Positions 1-12,465 are shown, numbered from the stretch's first letter. The stretch is 64,000 nt of DNA from Ciona intestinalis (GCF_000224145.3 NC_020174.2:2976097-3040096); one strand, 5' to 3'. The notes: generated by a model from the sequence alone, not told the origin. A program made the numbers and translations.

Positions 1-525
1 GCGTGATGTGTTTAGAGAGTTTTAGTCCACTGTATGAGCGCCCAAGTGAGGATTGCTACCTTCCTGTCTCGAGTAGTTGCCTCAGTATTTTCAAGCAGGC
101 GAATTATCTCCGATTCGATCACGATCATAGCCTTGATTTGCCACCAACTGCTATTTCCAATCCTTACGCGCGGTACTCGCATTGCAGCCGGAGCAACGGA
201 TTTAATTGTGAACAATTTAAACGACAAATTTGCAATCATATCAATACGGTGTAATTTTCGCTCAAGCAATTGCTTTTGATGGAATATGAATAATAACAGT
301 TTATAATGTTGGCGCGCCCACGTCTGGGCTGTGCGTAGCATGAAAGCTATAAACATAAATCTACATTTCGTTCACAGACGTTTATTTACGCTTTACAGAA
401 ATCTAAAAATGAACAATCACACTCAAAGTTACATATACGTAGTAGCTCGTTGGCATCACGTGTCTGCTAAACTGAACAGCCGTGTACCGTGTTATAATGA
501 TTGTCCTTGTATTCTGAGAATGACT

Positions 526-940
526 TATACCCTTTTTGCATGGTAAAAAGTTAATGCGCATAACGATCCGCATTAATTCGTCATATGATAACTCGCTTAC
601 CGCGTTGTTTTGCATGGTCATTGGTTTATGCGCGTATCAACATTGAGTTAGCTTATTTTAGCGCAATATTGTTAAATCTAGTTTATAAAATAGGTTTTGG
701 TGCTTTATGGGGCTATTACCAGCTAAAAACTGTAAAAATAATACCCGAAAAAGATTAGGCTCTTAAAAGTGGAACTGTACTTTCACCATACTTTTCTTTA
801 CTCGCATAATGCGAGTAACAACCAACCTCCTACAGCAGGTAACACGCTTATGACGTTATGCGTGTTAACTTTGCTTTTGCGAGTAAATATGCGAGTACTT
901 ACGCGCATAAAAGTGACCATGCAAAAAGGGTATTATAGTT
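526..940. mobile_element. Foldback element with terminal inverted repeats
   Basis: The left end reads TATACCCTTTTTGCATGGT (from 527) and the right end ACCATGCAAAAAGGGTATTA (from 916), which are inverted copies. GCGCATAA-type and TGCATGGTCA blocks recur just inside both ends (552-565, 612-637, 903-920), and ACTCGCAT/ATGCGAGT words repeat in the middle, including a palindrome at 792-809. This is the layout of a non-autonomous DNA transposon with subterminal repeats. A further related block (TATACCCGTTTGCATA, from 975) lies just outside. No coding capacity. Confidence 0.5.
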
Positions 941-1937
941 GCATTGATTCAGCTATAGAGACGTGTGAAATCGTATTATACCCGTTTGCATACAACTGTA
1001 ACCAGCTTTGAACAAGCTCGTATTAAGCATGTGGTTACAGCAACGATGGCTGGTTGTATTAGGAAGCAGTGGTTTAGGTGGCAGATTTATAGTAACATGA
1101 TCTTATATCAACTGTAATGTTTAACACGATACAGTTCAGAAATAACATAAGAAACGTTTCTATATGTTGGCTAACATTTACATAATGTACCAGGAATTCA
1201 AGTGGCATCCAGCTTTGTGCTTGTGTTATATATCGCTAAATGTGGTTATGTGGTCTTGTGCGGTAACCAACTAACAGCTTGAACCGAAATTTTTGACCAC
1301 AGGTCATGGCCGGGAATTTACACCATGATTGTGCATGCTTTGTATACGAGTGGTGTGTTTGTATTCTACATGGGTTACATCCTTGTCGAGGACCTGGGAT
1401 TTAGCCCACTCCTGTCCTATTGCTCCAACATAATAATGTAACAACACCGCAGAAAAAGTCATGGTAACATGTTTTGTTGGTCTCTCACTAAAGAAGGCGA
1501 ATTGTTTATTGAACGTGATAAACAACTGTCATGTGGGTACAAAGATGCGATCTTTTCTATTAAATACCACGTGTTGGGTCTGAAAAAGATAATCTACATT
1601 CGGCAGTTTAAGAAGCCAAGCTCTTAAGCGGCGAAACATAGACGTCTGCGTGTACAAGTGTCGCAGAAGTGGACTAAAAATTTAATAAATCTAGGCACAG
1701 GCACTTGTGATAACACTTCGGGGTACCGACGTATTTTAATCCTTTGCTTCGCCGTGAGATTTCTATGGCGATTGAACACGTGCCAGTCACACTTGAGTGC
1801 TCTCAGCATCGCTTACATCATGACTGACAAGTTAATTTATTCCTGACAAAACTAAATGACATCGGCAAGGACACGGTCTTCTGTAAACAAAATAAACAAA
1901 GCTAATACCTATTTATAAGACTAAGAACAAAAGCCAT

Positions 1938-2131
1938 ATAGTAGTTTAGGGTAAGATGGCCCATGTTTCCATTGTATCGTATAACCCCATTTGATGGTTA
2001 ACGAAACATATTTACAGAATTGTATATTCGTATCCTCAAAACAGTAAGAGAGAGTTGTTAATTGTTAAAAACATGATCACGAAATATGAATTATGTGCTA
2101 ACGTTATCCATCTTACCCTTTACAGTAATAT
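1938..2131 (+). mobile_element. Family A MITE, old diverged copy
   Basis: Matches the family A plan (see 52661-52862 for the best copy) but with degraded ends: a TAGGGTAAGATGG-like left end, the interior block around TTGTTAATTGTTAAAAAC, and a right end CCATCTTACCC. Confidence 0.65.
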
Positions 2132-3349
2132 ATATAACTAAAAACAAAGGTACGGGAAAACAAACTGCTGCATGACGGTCAATGACCTCTGGGGCAATAA
2201 GGCTTTGCGTTAGTTTGTCGTGACTTATTTTAACCGCGACACGGGGTGTAACTGACAGGTTTACGCTCCCGCTGTGTCACTGCTGCGAACTTGTGACATC
2301 CGTGTGTTTAGTTTTCGTGTCGTATCTAGGCGACGATTGAAACCAAGCAGACTACTTACGACGGCAGATGTGCGGATACTTTGCTCGTCGTGACATTATT
2401 GGCAAAAACTGGGAGCCACTGGTTTGACATTTTCGACGCCCGTGTTTGAGCATGCTTACTGCCCCTTGTTATAAACTTGTGCCCTCAATGTTGCTGGTGC
2501 CAGTAGCCTTTGCTTGCCCTCGACATTTGCGTAACCCCTTAATATATACGTCATGTTTATAAAGGGGAATCGGGATTCATAATTTTCCGTACGCCTGCGG
2601 ATCCCACGATATGAAATAAGATCACGTAGCCTTCTATATATGGGGGCGGGCCAGTGACAGCTGTGTTTGTCCCTGCCGATTGTAACCATAGCTTGTTTGG
2701 CTGCCGTGTTTGCCGTTCTTAAAACCCAGTCACTTAAAAGCTTTCGCCGAAATAAATGCACGTTAACTGTTAGCGCAGTTGGATTTAGGACGTGCCTGTT
2801 ACAATGTGTCGCGATCTTTTAAGGTACCTATACGGACTATTAAACCACTGATTTAAGCCCTGTAAATACACCCGACATTTCAACACAAAACCCCCATATT
2901 TAGTTTTACTCACAAATAAACCGGTTGCCGTGTTATAAGTACTTTGTAGTTAGTAGCTATTGTAAAGTATAATGCTGTAGAAATTCTCCTAATTCCTAAT
3001 CAGCACAGTATATGTATTATCTCAATTAATACCACTTGCTTTGGGAATACCAGTTGCCTGACCGAGTTTTGAACCTTGGTTGACCTTTGGTTCACCAAGG
3101 TCACAATTAACAAGCAATTCCGGTTAACATTAATATAACTCGTCAATCAGCAGTTATAGTGTGGCAAAAAGGGCAGCATGCGATTCGAGCCTATATGTGG
3201 CGTACGCGGTAAAGACAAGTTAATCACAGTTATAGTTTTGTTTCGCGGTGCATGTGGCCTATCTTGCATTCTATTTAAATTCGGAAGCGTGCCCCGGTGG
3301 CAACAACCAAAACTAAATCTAAGATTCCTTCAGTGTTACGCCTAGAAAA

Positions 3350-3560
3350 TCTGCACGTTGGATCCGGCTGCGGTCTTTCAGGGGCGCGGGGCGGAAAAAA
3401 GTTGTTGTGGCACGAATTTTATTAATTTTTCGGCCCGATCGAAAGAACCAACGGTGTTCGGCGGGAACTAGGTGGGTGGTGGGGGTTGCGGGCCGTTCGG
3501 AAGTTATTTGGGGCCCGCGCCTGACCGGGGCTCGTGAATCAAACTAAAGGGCGGAACGAT
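3350..3560. promoter_or_regulatory. GC-rich, G-run-rich block
   Basis: This 0.2 kb stretch stands out from the AT-rich surroundings: many CpGs and runs of G on the plus strand (around 3378-3395, 3470-3500, 3508-3530). It may be a promoter or enhancer of the Lmx gene 1.1 kb downstream; that is inference from composition and place only. Confidence 0.3.
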
Positions 3561-3588
3561 ATTTCCAGGGGCGGAACGATATTTCCAT
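3549..3588 (+). repeat. 20-bp tandem duplication
   Basis: The unit GGGCGGAACGATATTTCCA occurs twice back to back (from 3549 and from 3569) with a single G between, at the edge of the GC-rich block. Confidence 0.85.
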
Positions 3589-4676
3589 CCGACACAGATC
3601 CCGTTTGCGACGATGCAGCTCGTGTGGAAAGAAACATCCGTTTCAAACAGCAACCGCGTAAATTCTTGCTGAAGATTCAAACTAAACCGGGGCGGATACG
3701 GTAGCAGCGATTGCTCGCGCGGCAGCGGTGCCCGTTTTCCGCTTATTTAACAACCACTGAGCTGGATCGTGGGCGTATGATAACGGTTTGGCCAACTTCA
3801 AATTCAATGTAAGAGTCGACATCTATAGATTGTAAGACTTGCGGGTAAAAGTTCCAAATGGTCGACAGAATAGTAACTAAAAAAATATTTTAAGAAACCG
3901 AATTAATTTTACGCTTTAAAAGTTCCTTGTTTTTTAAGGGCGTCAGCCATTTTGTTTTTGAACTCTCGACGGTTGCCCCTCTTATTGTAAAGTCGGCTTC
4001 ATCGTCGCGTGCCCGTGTTTGTGTTACATCATCCAAAGAGCGGAAATTCAAAATGTTTGATGGAAAATAAGTACCCATTATCGGCGCCACTTTATCGAGA
4101 GGCACGCTGTAATTTATCGTCAATAAGAAGCGGCCAGGCGTGCTACTGAAACTACCGGGCGTAGGTAGAACCTCCAACCAGATAGTTGGACTCTAATACC
4201 CAGTCGATCTTCAAAGTGGGTTAAGGCACCAGCAGCTATTAACGGATTAGTGCAAATGCCTACGGCACGTGGCGTGGATCAGAACAGAATGCCTGCGTTT
4301 AGCCGGGTGGAAACAGCCCTGATTTCTTCGTTGTATTGTTAATTATGACAGGAGAATCTCCCGCTGACTGACGCGCTTTGTTTTACGATTAAGAGCTTTT
4401 GCTTCTGTCAACAATTCTACGGTTTCCCGGTCGTAGGACCAGAAGCAAGACATAAGCCGCTAATCATCGGCGGTTTCGTTTGTAGTGCGCATCCCTCTGC
4501 TGATGTTTACGCCGGCCCTAATGCTTACATAAACAAGGGGTGTAGCACAGGCATTAGTACATGCAGGTACATCTAACATCGAACGTAGTGCGCTGATCTA
4601 TCACTGTATTGGCCGGCGAGTAATTGAATTAACGAATAGTTGGAAGTTTGTACTAAGACCCCCGCGTTCCTTACAG

Positions 4677-7600
4677 GTTACAGCGGTGCAGAAGATGCGC
4701 TGGGGTTATACCACGTGATGAATTTGTGCGGCGTGTGATTGGTCATCCGTATCACGTGAAATGCTTCTCGTGCGACGTATGCCATCGACAATTACAGGTA
4801 TGGGTTGCTTGTATTGGTTTATAGTACGCTGGGATGAGATGGGTCATGTTTTCATTCTCTTTTATCGTCTCATTTAATAGTAAACAAATCATACAGAATT
4901 ATATAACCGCACTGTCACGACTCTAAAAGAGCGTTGTTAGTTGGTAAAACACGATCACGAAATATGGGATTTAGGTGCTAACGTTATCCTATCTTTTCAC
5001 AGTATACTATGTATACAAAATTGGAATAAAAAGGACAATAGTTCGAGCAATGTAACACTTTAACAAGGGAAGCTTATTAAATATTAACGGCTAGGCTCCT
5101 ACGGGATTACATGTTCCTCTTTGTGTGCTGATTTCATCTTATGTAAGAAATACCACGTACCCGTATGTAACATACCACACATTCGACCTCCCGTATTCAG
5201 AGCTGGCGCCTTTTCGCCTACTTGTCTGCAGTGCCAGATTTATGTCACAGCAAAATGCACAACATGCTAACATATACATGTGCTCCTATGCTTGCCAAAC
5301 TAATATCCTTGTGTTATGCAGTCGGGGGATCACTACCTTATAGACGAGAGCTACAACCAAATATGTTGCAAAGCCTGCCACGACAGAGACGATGTTATTT
5401 TCGAATCCTGCTTCGGTGCCGGTGAAGAAGACTCGGCTTCGGATTCGGGTAAATTTACGTTTGATTCAACAAAAAAAAATTACTTAAGGATCGATATTTC
5501 CATTACACGAATATTTTATCTAATATGCCAAAGAGATTTACTGGCAATTTTGTTTTATGATTTTATTGGACATTTTATCTGCCATCTTTTTCCACATAAA
5601 ATACAAAAAAATACATCGGTTTTATCGCAATACATATGCCTATTAAAACGCTTTAGTTTTTCAGTATAAACATTTTGCAATCGACTAAACATTTGTTGTT
5701 TTTAATGATATTTAAGCAATATTCTGTATTGTCCGCAATCAACTTCTATATAACAACGTTGTTATTTGTACAGAAAAAAGCGACGACGATGTCTTCGCCC
5801 AACCACCAATGCATATGGCGGGAGGCGCGCACTTTTCACCCTACCATGGTAAGTGGTTGGCAGACTAACTAACGAAGCGCTTTCCGGTCGTTGGCCTTGA
5901 TGATTTCCCGCCTCGAAAATAAACCTAATTCGCCCTTGTTGCGGCGACGACTAGCGAGTTTATTGCGGCTGTATCGATGATCTCTCTCTCCGTCCCCAGG
6001 CCCGCCACACCACATGGGGATAATGCGAAGCAAAAATGGAAGCAAGACCTCGCCCACGATGCAACATGGCTCAGTAACCAGCGATGGCAAGCGATCGAAA
6101 CGACCGCGTACTATTCTCACTACAGCACAACGACGGAAATTTAAAGCGTCTTTTGAAGTCTCACAAAAGCCATGCCGAAAGGTACGAGTTATAAGTAATA
6201 TTAAAGCACAAAGATATAATCAAAATACCATTTGAAAATTACAACTTAAAGTAACACGAACACAAGTGGAAATGAGCCCACCTTAACAGCTGTTATAACT
6301 TATACTAAATTAACTAAAACATAACATAAATTGTATTTACCTTTTTGAATACGGTGGTGACGATCAAATTAACCAAATCAGCAAAAATAAGGGAATTAGC
6401 AACAAAACGACAGTCGTTTAAATAGGCAATGGATAAAAACAACTTGAGTAAAAGTGTCAAATAATAGTGTGACTTCTAAACCCAAAAAACAGTAACAATT
6501 CAATCATATTAATACAACAGATGTAAAAATTTTAACGTTATGTTAGTTTATACTATAAGAAAATAAATCAACTATGTTAAACTATAAGTCTGAAACAAAA
6601 ACAAAAATTCAAAATGGCGTCCGGCGCGTCCCATTTACTAAGATCACGGTGTATGGAAATGAATTCGTTTCTCGTTTTTTCAGGTGCGCGAAACGCTGGC
6701 GTCGGAGACAGGCCTCAGTCCACGAGTCGTACAAGTATGGTTTCAAAACCAAAGAGCTAAGGTTGGTTTGGTGACGTTTAGCAGCTGTTTTAAATTCCTA
6801 CTTGCTTAAGAGCGGTTTATGTTTTATAATAACAATGTCACAACATATAGTGTTGTGGGGATAAATGGGACAGCGTTAGCAACCAATTCTCATGTTTCCC
6901 AACGTTATTTTAGAGTCGTAAGGATACACCTATATAATTCTGTAACCATTCTTTGTTTACTACCAAAGAAAAGAGGACACAGAATTAAAACATGTCTCAT
7001 CTTGTCCCACCCTATTGTCAAAGGAAGTATGAGAAAGTTATTTCAATACCTAACAATGTCAGTAACAACGACTTACAGAATAAAGTGTATTGTAATACCC
7101 AATACAATATTCTGACATGTTTACTTATTCCTTTACCATTTAGATGAAGAAACTTGCAAGGAGACAAACACAAGGTGATTCTAGCAGCCAAAGTGGGTCA
7201 CGTAGTGGCGGTAGAGCGCGGAGAAAGAAAACGAACGACTCAGATTCAGACAGTAAGTGTGGGTGTATAGTAAAAATAAACAGTTTACAAAATTTCTAAG
7301 CAACGAGTTTGTTTAATGTTTCTGTGTGTTAGAACCTAAATGCACTATGTTTGAGGTAATGGGCCAACTCTGGCATAAATTCCTTTGTTGTTGGGTAACG
7401 CGCAAAATCTGGCTTAAATACAAGGACCTCACCCATATAGAATAGAATGTCATGTTTGTGTTTTTAGAACCATTGCCAGACTAGAACTAAATACTAGGAA
7501 TCCTTGATATTTAGCTAACAACAACTTAAATATTTGATGCACGTCGGTATACTATGCTGATGCCAATGGTGTGATAAAATATTTTTATTTGTGTTTATAG

Positions 7601-8233
7601 ATGAGATTTCTAGTCCTGGGTCATATACATCAATGCCCACACCCCACCACACATCGCTCTACCACGACACCTACCGGTCACCCGGTAGTATACAAACGTC
7701 ACCTTCAAACGCTGGTGAAGCCAGTAGTTTCTACAACACTTTACCGCCACCTCACGGTAGGTTACCTTGTGTTTAAAACGTAATTTATTTTTTTAATCTA
7801 AAAATAAGTTACATTCATGTAATACCTAATCAAAGTAGGTTTTTTAAACATCAAATGTTTCAAGTTTAATATTTTTTAAGATTCTTCGGAAATGCAGTAC
7901 GACGATTACGAGCTTCACCGACTCGAGCAACCCGAATCCTTTATGACGCATGCTGTGACGACACCAAACGTGACGTCACCCATGGAGCTCGAACCACGGT
8001 TGCATATAAACATCGGGGAAGCTAATATGGGGGACTACAACAACAACAGCGCAATGGCAAATCCGCCTATGACCATGGAAGGCGAACACCCTCTAATGAC
8101 ATCACCTCGTGACAGTTACCAAAACTTTGCTGGCTCGCAGCCTGTGTCTCACTTTGAAGCACAGATAACTACGACAGACACGAATCCAATAGACAAACTA
8201 ATGTTCATGCAGAACACGTTTTTCAGAACATAA
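4677..8233 (+). CDS. Lmx: LIM-homeobox transcription factor, Lmx type (3' exons)
   Basis: Eight exons join in phase: 4677-4797, 5322-5448, 5774-5848, 6000-6181, 6684-6761, 7144-7252, 7601-7756, 7881-8233. The first two encode a LIM zinc finger (C-x2-C, then [12 protein letters not shown], ending CCKAC) that matches the second LIM domain of Lmx1. An acidic linker follows, then a homeodomain split at K|VRETLAS and RAK|MKKLARR. The [13 protein letters not shown] and [14 protein letters not shown] blocks are near-identical to LMX1A/B, and helix 3 reads [12 protein letters not shown] with the DNA-contacting Q50 and N51. The C-terminal 170 or so residues are Ser/Pro/Asn/Met rich. LMX1 proteins are nuclear factors that act in neural patterning and dorsal midline or limb identity in vertebrates. 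The exon with the first LIM domain and the start codon was not found; it may lie upstream of the window. About 400 codons are visible. Confidence 0.93.
4820..5010 (+). mobile_element. Family A MITE in Lmx intron
   Basis: Sits 22 bp after the donor of the LIM2 exon. Left end ATAGTACGCTGGGATGAGAT, interior AAAACACGATCACGAAATAT, right end ATCTTTTCACAGTATACTAT. Diverged. Confidence 0.7.
6390..6490 (+). repeat. Family C element fragment in Lmx intron
   Basis: Shares AGCAACAAAACGACAG and CTTGAGTAAAAGTGTCAAAT with the copy at 12080-12195, followed by a similar CTAAACCCAA tail. Confidence 0.55.
6845..7019 (-). mobile_element. Family A MITE in Lmx homeodomain intron
   Basis: Minus-orientation copy: right end CATCTTGTCCCACCCTATTG, interior TTTGTTTACTACCAAAG. 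Lies in the intron just after the exon ending WFQNQRAK. Confidence 0.7.
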
Positions 8234-8925
8234 CACAAGTCCCCATAGAGTATAGAGAATTGGTCAACTCTATTAGCAGAGAGCGACGAACCCGACCGGC
8301 TATTGAATTATTTAGTCGACGATTGAAAACATCAGTATATTACTTTTTCGAGCATGTTTTCGAAAGAATGTTGTCTTTTTGGGCTCCCGCCACTGTAAGC
8401 TGTTTTTCTCATGAATCTCGTCCAACCTTTGATGCTGCTATATAAGCTCACAATGCGTTCGCTAGCCAACGAAGTGAGACCTTACGATATATTGTTTCCG
8501 GGGTTAATTTTGCGAATATTTACAGCCATTTTAGAGTATATTTTGGAAGGGTAGCTGCAATTATAATAGAACAAAGATATATACCGCATTTTCCTCAGAA
8601 GTGGTGTGTATGCAGAGTATCGGGCAAGTCACCATAAATGCAGTAATGCCTTCAATAATAGCGAACTGTGAGCGTTTTGCCTCTTTCCGCACATAGGTGG
8701 CGTATAGATCAATTTGTTCAAACTTACGCCACCTTTGTATTCTTCCATTTGCACAACGTCAAGGTTACGGAAAAGTAGCCACACAAAGTACTCTATCGTA
8801 TATTAAGGACGATATTTTTTTCTATAAAGCCGTGAAACACATTCCACGGTGCAAAAGTGAAAACGTCTTGTTACCACACTGCGCCGTGTAGACACGAATT
8901 GTAAATTATTTAATTTCGAAGTATC

Positions 8926-8931
8926 AATAAA
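8926..8931 (+). terminator. AATAAA poly(A) signal, Lmx
   Basis: First clear AATAAA after the Lmx stop, about 0.7 kb downstream, which would give a 3' UTR of that length. Confidence 0.5.
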
Positions 8932-8992
8932 TCGAGTTCTAAGTGTAAGCTTGTATTAACTGTTAAGACATCTCTTAACTCTGCCATACGAG

Positions 8993-9112
8993 TAACTTGA
9001 TTATCCTCACGTGGCCGGAAAACGGCAGTCGTTATAACATGGGTGTTCTGTTTCATACACCCTATGCCAGCTTACGAGTTACCATGTATGTTACTTCATG
9101 GGTGATTAATTA
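8993..9112 (-). repeat. Family B SINE, tail only
   Basis: Inverse of the SINE 3' part: TTATCCTCACGTGGCCGGAA, then GGGTGTTCTGTTTCATACAC and CCAGCTTACGAGTTACCATG. No tRNA-like head. Confidence 0.75.
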
Positions 9113-9185
9113 CATTCATTCAAGAAATCATTACACAGCCAACTTATCGAATGAACACTAGATACTACTTAACAACCAATACAAG

Positions 9186-9383
9186 ATATGGTAAGGTGAG
9201 AGAAGATGGGACACCTTCAGCACATAACATCAAAAAAATCTCGTCGTGTTTTAAAACAATTAACAACGGTCCATGTGACTCGTAAGGATACAGTTTTAGA
9301 ATTCCTTAAATGTTTTTTGTTAACTATCAAATTGGACTAGAAAACAGAGTAAAAAGGTGTCCATCTTCCCCTATCCTACTATA
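9186..9383 (-). mobile_element. Family A MITE
   Basis: Left end GGTAAGGTGAGAGAAGATGG, right end CATCTTCCCCTATCCTACTA; interior reads in the minus sense (ACAATTAACAACGGTC). Confidence 0.85.
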
Positions 9384-9762
9384 CAACCCAGATTCATGTG
9401 CTGCAAAATATATTAGGGTGTGCTGAATTTAATACTCGCATTCCAAGACTATTGCCGTTTAAAACACGGCAAAACATATGGGCGTTAGGTGCGAACGGTA
9501 TCTATCTTACATTTACTACCCTAAACAAACTTATCCAGCACTTGATTCCAAATTCACGTATTTCACAGTTTAGATACAATATAGTTATATTTTAAAACGA
9601 GTCCTAATCTGCTTGCCATTAGGCAACTTCATGAGAAACTGTCGGAGGTCCTTTAATAGAATATAAATAGTATAGAGTACAAATAAAATTGGTTAGCACG
9701 AATAATAGTAGTATGTTGGTCACTGTTTATTACAATTTGTCAAAGCCGCGGTTCTGTATACT

Positions 9763-9866
9763 GTTCGAAGTTTGACGTACACGCTAATATATAGTGTGAT
9801 GTGTTTTAGTTTTCGTTCGAAGTTTGACGTACATGCTGCATATTGTGTAATCTGTTTTAGTTTTCG
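9763..9866 (+). repeat. 52-bp tandem duplication
   Basis: Two diverged units beginning GTTCGAAGTTTGACGTACA (from 9763 and 9815) and ending TTTTAGTTTTCG. Confidence 0.75.
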
Positions 9867-10163
9867 TATCTGTATGTGCTTTGTTGTTCGCATACTAATA
9901 ACGCGTATTTCACAATTTTTAACTGAATATAGTCAAAACAGTACACATATCGCACTAAGCAATAATTATTCTGCATAAAAAAGCTTTTGCTGGTAGGTAC
10001 AAAGCTTTGAATTTGATATAAAAGTTATTACTCGGAAAGTGTGATATTTCTTTGAGAGTTTTTCCTGAGCAAGGAGTGCCTCAGAAAGAACGACTCGGAA
10101 TTAATTTGCAACAAAAAATATAGGTGTAAAATTTAAAGATTAAAACAATGAAGATTTTAATGA

Positions 10164-12465
10164 TCATAAGCTCTTCCCACTTTGTTCAAGAAGTTCTTTC
10201 TCCACAAAACAAAACCCGTCTCCAGGCATAGGGCTTGGAATCAGAGGACAAATCCATGCAAACTTCCAGTTTACACCAAATGTAGATTTCAGATTCTCTT
10301 CAAGACCCAGATTGTATTTTGAACCAACGCCTTTTGCTTCTTCATGTGTTGTTCTGCCTCTGGAATGCATGTAATTTGCTTATCCTTGCTTGGTGATACA
10401 GCGACAGTCATAATCACACAGGTGTTCTGTTTCATACACTCCAAAAAATATAAAATTGTTAAAAATAATGTCTGTTAAAAAGTAAACTTTTTAATGTGGT
10501 ATTCGTACAGCCAACATGGTACTTACTTAACAGTATTTCTCATGTGAAAAACTAGAATTGCTGTACCATATAAGAAGGTTATAATACAGAATGAAGTAAA
10601 AAATGCTGTTGCTAGAGTCTCGCCTTCAGCAATTCCAAATATCCATGCCAGCAGCGGCATAAACATCGTTAATAATGTCCTGAAAGTAATGCATGAATTT
10701 GTTTAGATAGATATAGGTTTCAATGATAATATTGAAACATTATTACATGCTATGTTATATATGATATAATTTCATTTAAATAATTAGTGTTATTTTACAC
10801 AAGTCAAATACCTGGGTGAAACCATTCAAAAGAAGCAAAATACGTTTTTGACATTTGAAATTCTGTTCTTTTTTAACTAACTTTTCTTCTAACTAAATTA
10901 GTTCTACTATACAAGCACTGTATTATTCTGAACTTTTGACTCGACACTAGCTCAATTAAAACCATGCAAATTTCCACATGTCATTCGCTATTCTGCACAT
11001 GCACTGCCTTATGCTTCTTGACTGGATACTAGCTCATTGCAAATGTAACAAAATAAAACCATATGTATAGTTATAGAGAACAAAATTTCCACAATCCACT
11101 AACATGTACAAGCACATGCTCATCATATCCTTGCCTGGATCCAAATGAATGGAACAGTTCCCATACAAAATCCATGTTAAGTAGATTGGCATAGAGCAAT
11201 GCGAACCACATATAGAATGCCATTAGTAAAAAATATCTTCTTGTACGATAGCCTACACAGTTGGAGCCAATAACACAATGATGATCTCGTACAAGCACAC
11301 ACTGCTCGCATATAAAGCAATGAAAGGACCTGGTAAATAGTTTCAAAAAACAATTGGTTAAGTTATCTGGTAATAATTCATGCTTTCAACCATTTACCTA
11401 ACATGGGTATGCATGCCTTGGCATATGTTATAAACTTCTGTGTAAATAGTATGGTTATACAAATCAAAGGGTCAACTCATAATATTACATTATTTAAAGG
11501 TAATGACATGGGTATTCGGCATAAAGAGCACTCTCGTTGTCCAAAAAATAGGCTCATATGCCCAGAAAAGATAAATTAAAAACAGAATTCATTGCACCCA
11601 GCGCCATGGCAGAGTGGTTATCGAACCTGCCTGTAACCTCAATTGGTTCAAGGCTCGACGCTGCTACCATTGTGGGTGAATGTGTCCTTGGGCAAAACAC
11701 TTAACGGCAATTGCTTAGTGGTCACTAATGGGTTGTCCAAATTATCAGCCATAAATGAAAAAATAAAAAATTTCTACCAAAAAATATTTACCCACAAAGT
11801 GACGTACTTGTGAGGATAAAAAGCAAGTAAGTTGTATTTTACTTTCAACTAGAATACCTTGGTGGGTAATTTGCTTCACACTTCCAACAAAACCTCCAAC
11901 CAGGTTTCAGCATACTTGGTAATATTACAGAGCCTGTTCCAGGGTCTGTTAGGATGAACTTCCACAATGAAGCGACAGCATTGAACAATATGAATAAACC
12001 TGGTTGTATGGCATGAAATATTACAAAACATAAAATATTACAAACACTTATTTTTATTGAAAAAGATAAACGATATATATATATATATAGGATTTAGCAG
12101 CAAAACAACAGTCATTAGAAACACGCTTCTGGTAAAAACTGCTTGAGTAAAAGTGTCAAATAAAAGCATGGCTGCTAAACCAACAGTACGGAACTTTTTT
12201 AAATTAAATTAAAATGCAATAAATAAAAATTTGAATCAATAAAGATAGAGAAACATAATATAAAGTTGTCATATTTAAATTACAAGAAAGTCTTCTTACC
12301 AGCAATAATGTGCGGGACTTTCCTAACGTTGTAATCATCTTCATAAATCTTAGGCAATATAACAAGCAATTCAAACAAAAATACTCCAACCATAAGAGAG
12401 TGTATCACAGCACAAACAATTTTATCTAGACGTGTTTTAAGTATCACTTTACGTCTTTCTTCCAT
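10164..12465 (-). CDS. ZDHHC24: DHHC-type palmitoyltransferase, ZDHHC24-like
   Basis: Five exons on the minus strand join in phase: 12465-12300, 11999-11858, 11329-11093, 10679-10527, 10359-10164, giving 297 residues (human ZDHHC24 is of similar size). Order: a membrane segment near residues 17-36, a second near 57-72, a cysteine-rich domain (C93, C96, C107, C110, C113) with the catalytic DHHC at 118-121 in the context CVLVRDHHCVIGSNCVG, then two more hydrophobic segments and a C-terminal tail. The tail block GRTTHEE...YNLG, and IPSPMPGDG near the end, match ZDHHC24 rather than other DHHC enzymes. The family transfers palmitate from palmitoyl-CoA to protein cysteines at endomembranes. The donor of exon 3 (GTGGAA) is weak but is the only one that keeps phase. 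It lies head to head with stomatin, itself from a palmitoylated protein family; a functional link is only a guess. Confidence 0.9.
10379..10442 (-). repeat. Family B SINE tail fragment
   Basis: Short inverse tail: CTTATCCTTGC, then ACAGGTGTTCTGTTTCATAC. Lies just upstream (in gene sense) of the last ZDHHC24 exon. Confidence 0.6.
11598..11831 (+). repeat. Family B SINE in ZDHHC24 intron
   Basis: tRNA-like head CAGCGCCATGGCAGAGTGG with B-box-like GGTTCAAGGCTCG, then TGTCCTTGGGCAAAACACTT, the ATAAAT(A)n stretch, CCCACAAAGTGACGTAC and GTGAGGATAAAAAGCAAGTA. Part of the tail is missing. Confidence 0.8.
12080..12195 (+). repeat. Family C element
   Basis: Begins after an (AT)n run: GGATTTAGCAGCAAAACAAC, then CTGCTTGAGTAAAAGTGTCA and GCTGCTAAACCAACAGTA. 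In the first ZDHHC24 intron. Confidence 0.55.

Larger units (their letters stand above)
1..4676. other. Upstream region without a recognised gene
   Basis: I found no convincing coding exon here on either strand; the open frames present (for example 2456-2761 minus, 3890-4177 minus) have no recognisable domains and no splice-compatible ends. Because the Lmx gene begins 3' of this stretch with only its second LIM domain visible, this may be a long intron or the upstream regulatory region of that gene. It holds a foldback repeat (about 526-940), an old family A MITE (1938-2131) and a GC-rich block (3350-3560). Confidence 0.6.
8234..10163. other. Lmx 3' UTR and intergenic stretch
   Basis: No gene recognised. 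Contains the Lmx 3' UTR (to about 8950), a SINE tail (8993-9112), a family A MITE (9186-9383) and a 52-bp tandem duplication (9763-9866). Confidence 0.6.

Noticed and set aside
2456-2761. 101-codon minus-strand frame
   Set aside because: Random-looking residues, no motif, no supporting neighbour exons.
4240-4330. Cys/His-containing frame (CKCLRHVAWIRTEC) considered as the missing LIM1 exon
   Set aside because: Spacing does not fit C-x2-C-x17-H-x2-C and the order is wrong.
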